Below, in pieces: positions 60,961-64,000 of a stretch of DNA of 64,000 nucleotides. The number at the start of each line of letters is the position of its first letter. The stretch's first letter is position 1. The position numbers and the translations under genes are program-made. Source of the stretch: Ophthalmolycus amberensis (taxonomy: Eukaryota; Chordata; Actinopteri; Perciformes; Zoarcidae); contig JAFEUB010000731.1 in assembly GCA_024529925.1 (NCBI GenBank), forward strand, positions 1,323,501-1,387,500, given 5' to 3'. Under the pieces are notes generated by a model. The model saw only the letters and a list, made by a program, of their open reading frames with translations. It searched no databases and had not been told where the DNA came from.

Positions 60961-63900
60961 TCACGGACGAACGGGTGGAAAGAAGCTCTCCGATTCCTTT
61001 GCTAACTCATATTGTGCACCAAGCATTGGTTAAACCGCAAGATCTTTGTCTTAAATTATTGTAACGATCCCCGCGTTTTCATTTTGAATCTTAGGGGAAT
61101 GTGTGAAGAAAGATGCATGAATCTTCAAGAGTTCTCTCTCAAGAGAGCATTAATAAAGGGTTAGATCAAGCACAGTTAGAGTGTGCATGGTATTGTCAGA
61201 TAGTGCGGAAGATCTGGCCAAACGATTAATTCAAAACATTAAAATAATGAAACAAACATTATCAACAAAATGTGAAGAAGTTACAGCGTTGACATTATGT
61301 CACAAAGACGTCTACAGACATTAGCATGCTAACAGTCTTCTTATACCACGATACCAGATACGGTTTGAGTCCGTTTTGATAATTGTTCACTTGATTAAAT
61401 CCAAAGTGGATTCGTTTCGTCCTCCCCGCCACAAGACGACTACTTTGCTTTGAGAAGGTTGGTCGGAGGCTTCAGGAGACAGACCTTCAGTTAGCGGTTA
61501 GCTGTAGCAACGATAGCATTCAGCCAGCAACAGAAGTAGAACTTTTCCTCGGGATCAGACTCCCGGCGCTGGGGTTAGCGGGGTTTCCGCTAACAGAGGG
61601 TCCGTCTCCCCGGAGCTGCCACGCGCTCTCGAAAACAAAACAAAATGCAAAAGGGCGAAACCAAAAAATGCGAGATGTTTTCTTGTCTCTCCTCTTGGAT
61701 TCAATCCAATAAATACACGACCAAAACGTTCACGGACCGTACAGCCCCCCCCTTCTCGGCTTTTACGCAGGAGATTCGTGCACGATTAACGTTGCAAGTC
61801 GGTCGTGGTTGGATTCAGGGAACAAAACTCCTTGATTAGGGTTAGAAAGAAAAAATCATGGTTTGGGTCAAAATAAAATAGATAACTTATGCTACACACA
61901 TACCGTCACGTGACTCAGTGGCGTAGTGACGTCGTCGTCAGTAAAAGATAACTAACTTTTCGTTTCACACATAGGACATGAACAGTGTGTGAGGGAAAGT
62001 CTTGTTTTTCTTCGTCCCAATCGCCACCTGTCCCTCCACTCGTTAGTGGAGTCTCTGGCTCGTCCAATAATGACGTGGATGGGTTCACATTTGACGTGGT
62101 TGACAGCCTGGTCGGTCTCAAACAGACTCGAAAGCGTTTCTAGTATTATATATAATATTGTATTGACCCAGAAGTAAAGGGTCAAATGCTGCTCCCTACA
62201 AAGCATTATTACATCGGGTTAATAATAATAGATTTATTTAGGTTTACCTTTTGATTTGTCAGCTCCACTGTGGCACACAATGCATGTGCTGCAGAGCTCC
62301 TTGTGGCCAGTCGTGACATTGCAACACTTCAAAAGCAGAAGCACCATCAGTCAGATCGGATCACTTCATGAGGTTGCTTTAGTGACATAAATACACGAGA
62401 TGGTGACAGGAGCTGATGTTCAGCCTATGGTCACAGTTCAGGTCGTATATAAGATGGGAGACAAACGATGTACTGTCTCCTGTCTCTGTGTGCATTCAGG
62501 CAGCATGGCTGCAGCCGTGAGGGGAATGGTGGATGGCGAAGCGCTGATGTGAGATAAAGTTCTGGGTTCACGTGTCCTCTGTTCACTCATTTGCTCCAAG
62601 GAAAAATAGGGGCAAAAAAAGCTCTCTGTCCATTCGTGTTGACAGGAAAAAAAACCACGAGTGAGTGTTTTCTTGTTTTCATCTTAAAGATATCGGAAAC
62701 AGGTTGAATTATTGCAATGGGTTGGTGGAATTTTTGTTTACTTTATTTTTTTTTCTTATCGAAAATAAGACTTTTAGGACTTTCAAAAGGTCACAAATTA
62801 CTTTTTGATTGTATCTACAGCTTCAGCTGTGACATCTCTACTCTGATGAGTGCAACAATGTATAACTAAGCATACTTTTGAGTATCTATTTGGGTTTACT
62901 CATCGCACTGTATGTTAGTCTGTAATGTAGTTTACATAACATTTGATGGTCGGAGTCACAGATTGTTCTCGAGCTCCACTTTCATGATGACTTGTCTGAT
63001 AGTGTAGACTCCAGCAGATCTTTTGTTCATCTAATTGAATCATCTAATGACTGAGGACCTGCAGCTGTGATGGAGGGAGGGGTCAGCCATATAAGCACAA
63101 CTGACACACAGCAGTCTGGTGGAGATACGAGGCTGCGAGGATCATGCAAAAATATTTGCAAATCTCCACTCTGCAATAGTATAGCGAAGCCTTCAGATCA
63201 GGTTTTTTCTACTTTTGTGCAACAAACAGACACATGCTGTCTGCTTGAAAGCCAAGCTTTATCAGACAGATGAACCCAGTAACGATTCAGAATCAGTGTC
63301 TGACAGCGGCTTTGGTTCAGAATGTCAAAGTTTGAATTGTTGATTTTCATAGAACTTCTTAAGGACTAAGACGTTTTTGGGAGCACGACGTCCAACCATC
63401 AATTTAATCAACCTTCAACAGAGATTCAAATCTTTGTTTCAGTTTCTTTGTCTAAAATCAACACATCAGTGTGTCAAGCGTCACCCATGAGACTAATACT
63501 AAAACCGGCCTGACCTCTGCGTGCACGCCAACTTTCACAGCATTCAGATCCCACAGCAGCGCTGCACTGCAGTCATGAAAAATGCCTTTTGTTCCTCAAC
63601 ACTTCCTCCCATTGAAACCACTTGTGAATTATCATTTTTCTCAGGGAATGCAGTCTGCCGTCATCTTTCAATTTTCGTCCGCCAAAATGAATTAGTCCCC
63701 TTAAAATAGCAACATGACACGCTGCGAGAGTGTCGCCGTCTCTTTGGCGCCCACCACTGAGCAACTTTCCCTCTGTGTTGGGCTGCTCGGAACATTTCCT
63801 AATGTGTCTACGTCGCTGGTTGATTTAAGTTGAGTGGGGGCGCTCTGGTTGAACACAGTGTGGGACTACAGTCTTAATGAAAGTACAAGCTCAGCAGTAC

Positions 63901-64000
63901 TCCTGGTCAACAGGAATATCATTCAGATATGAAGTCCTGTGTGTTTAATTTATGGCCGTCGGGTGCTTGATTGTGTTGAGAGGAGGCCTTGCAGGCTAAA
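60961..64000. other. Intergenic DNA at the right edge
   Basis: No gene, RNA or mobile element could be supported here. There is a small GC-richer patch near 61540-61640. Confidence 0.5.

Overview
The window is vertebrate, almost certainly teleost fish, genomic DNA. It is dense in (CA)n/(GT)n, (GA)n and (TA)n microsatellites, has spliceosomal introns, and carries dispersed repeats of the kind common in fish genomes. It contains one gene that can be identified with confidence: a complete satb1 (SATB homeobox 1) on the + strand, with ten constitutive coding exons between 6582 and 50536. The joined reading frame is 824 codons (human SATB1 is about 763 residues as I recall it). It contains the N-terminal nuclear-targeting segment, the ubiquitin-like oligomerisation domain (ULD), the CUT-like domain, CUT1, CUT2 and the homeodomain. 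Every exon junction is AG/GT with matching phase. Which teleost paralogue (satb1a or satb1b) this is cannot be decided here.

Layout: 1-2.6 kb has no recognisable gene. A possible first coding exon of an unidentified minus-strand gene lies at 2685-2808. A CpG- and purine-rich block at about 4.15-5.45 kb is the likely satb1 promoter and 5' noncoding exon. Coding exons 1-5 (6.6-21.4 kb) encode the N terminus, ULD and CUTL. A candidate 78-bp cassette exon lies at 22428-22505. Exons 6-8 (25.4-32.5 kb) encode the linker, CUT1 and the first half of CUT2. Intron 8 is 15.6 kb and holds very long simple repeats, dispersed elements and several stretches that look like conserved regulatory DNA. Exons 9-10 (48.1-50.5 kb) finish CUT2 and add the homeodomain and C-terminal tail. 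The 3'UTR ends near 52.45 or 52.69 kb. From there to 64 kb the sequence is intergenic and includes a nested transposon cluster at 56.2-57.9 kb.

Main points of interest: (i) an apparent one-base insertion in a G run in coding exon 1 that breaks an otherwise perfect frame; (ii) an unannotated in-frame cassette exon enclosed by complementary (GT)n and (CA)n tracts, in an intron arrangement like that described for AC/GU-bridged fish introns, with intron 2 arranged the same way; (iii) a Ser in place of the near-invariant homeodomain Asn51; (iv) perfect (GA)107 and (CT)101 tracts, complementary in the pre-mRNA, flanking exons 6-8; (v) a 697-bp terminal-inverted-repeat element next to a 366-bp solo-LTR-like insertion with a 5-bp target duplication, nested in an older repeat.
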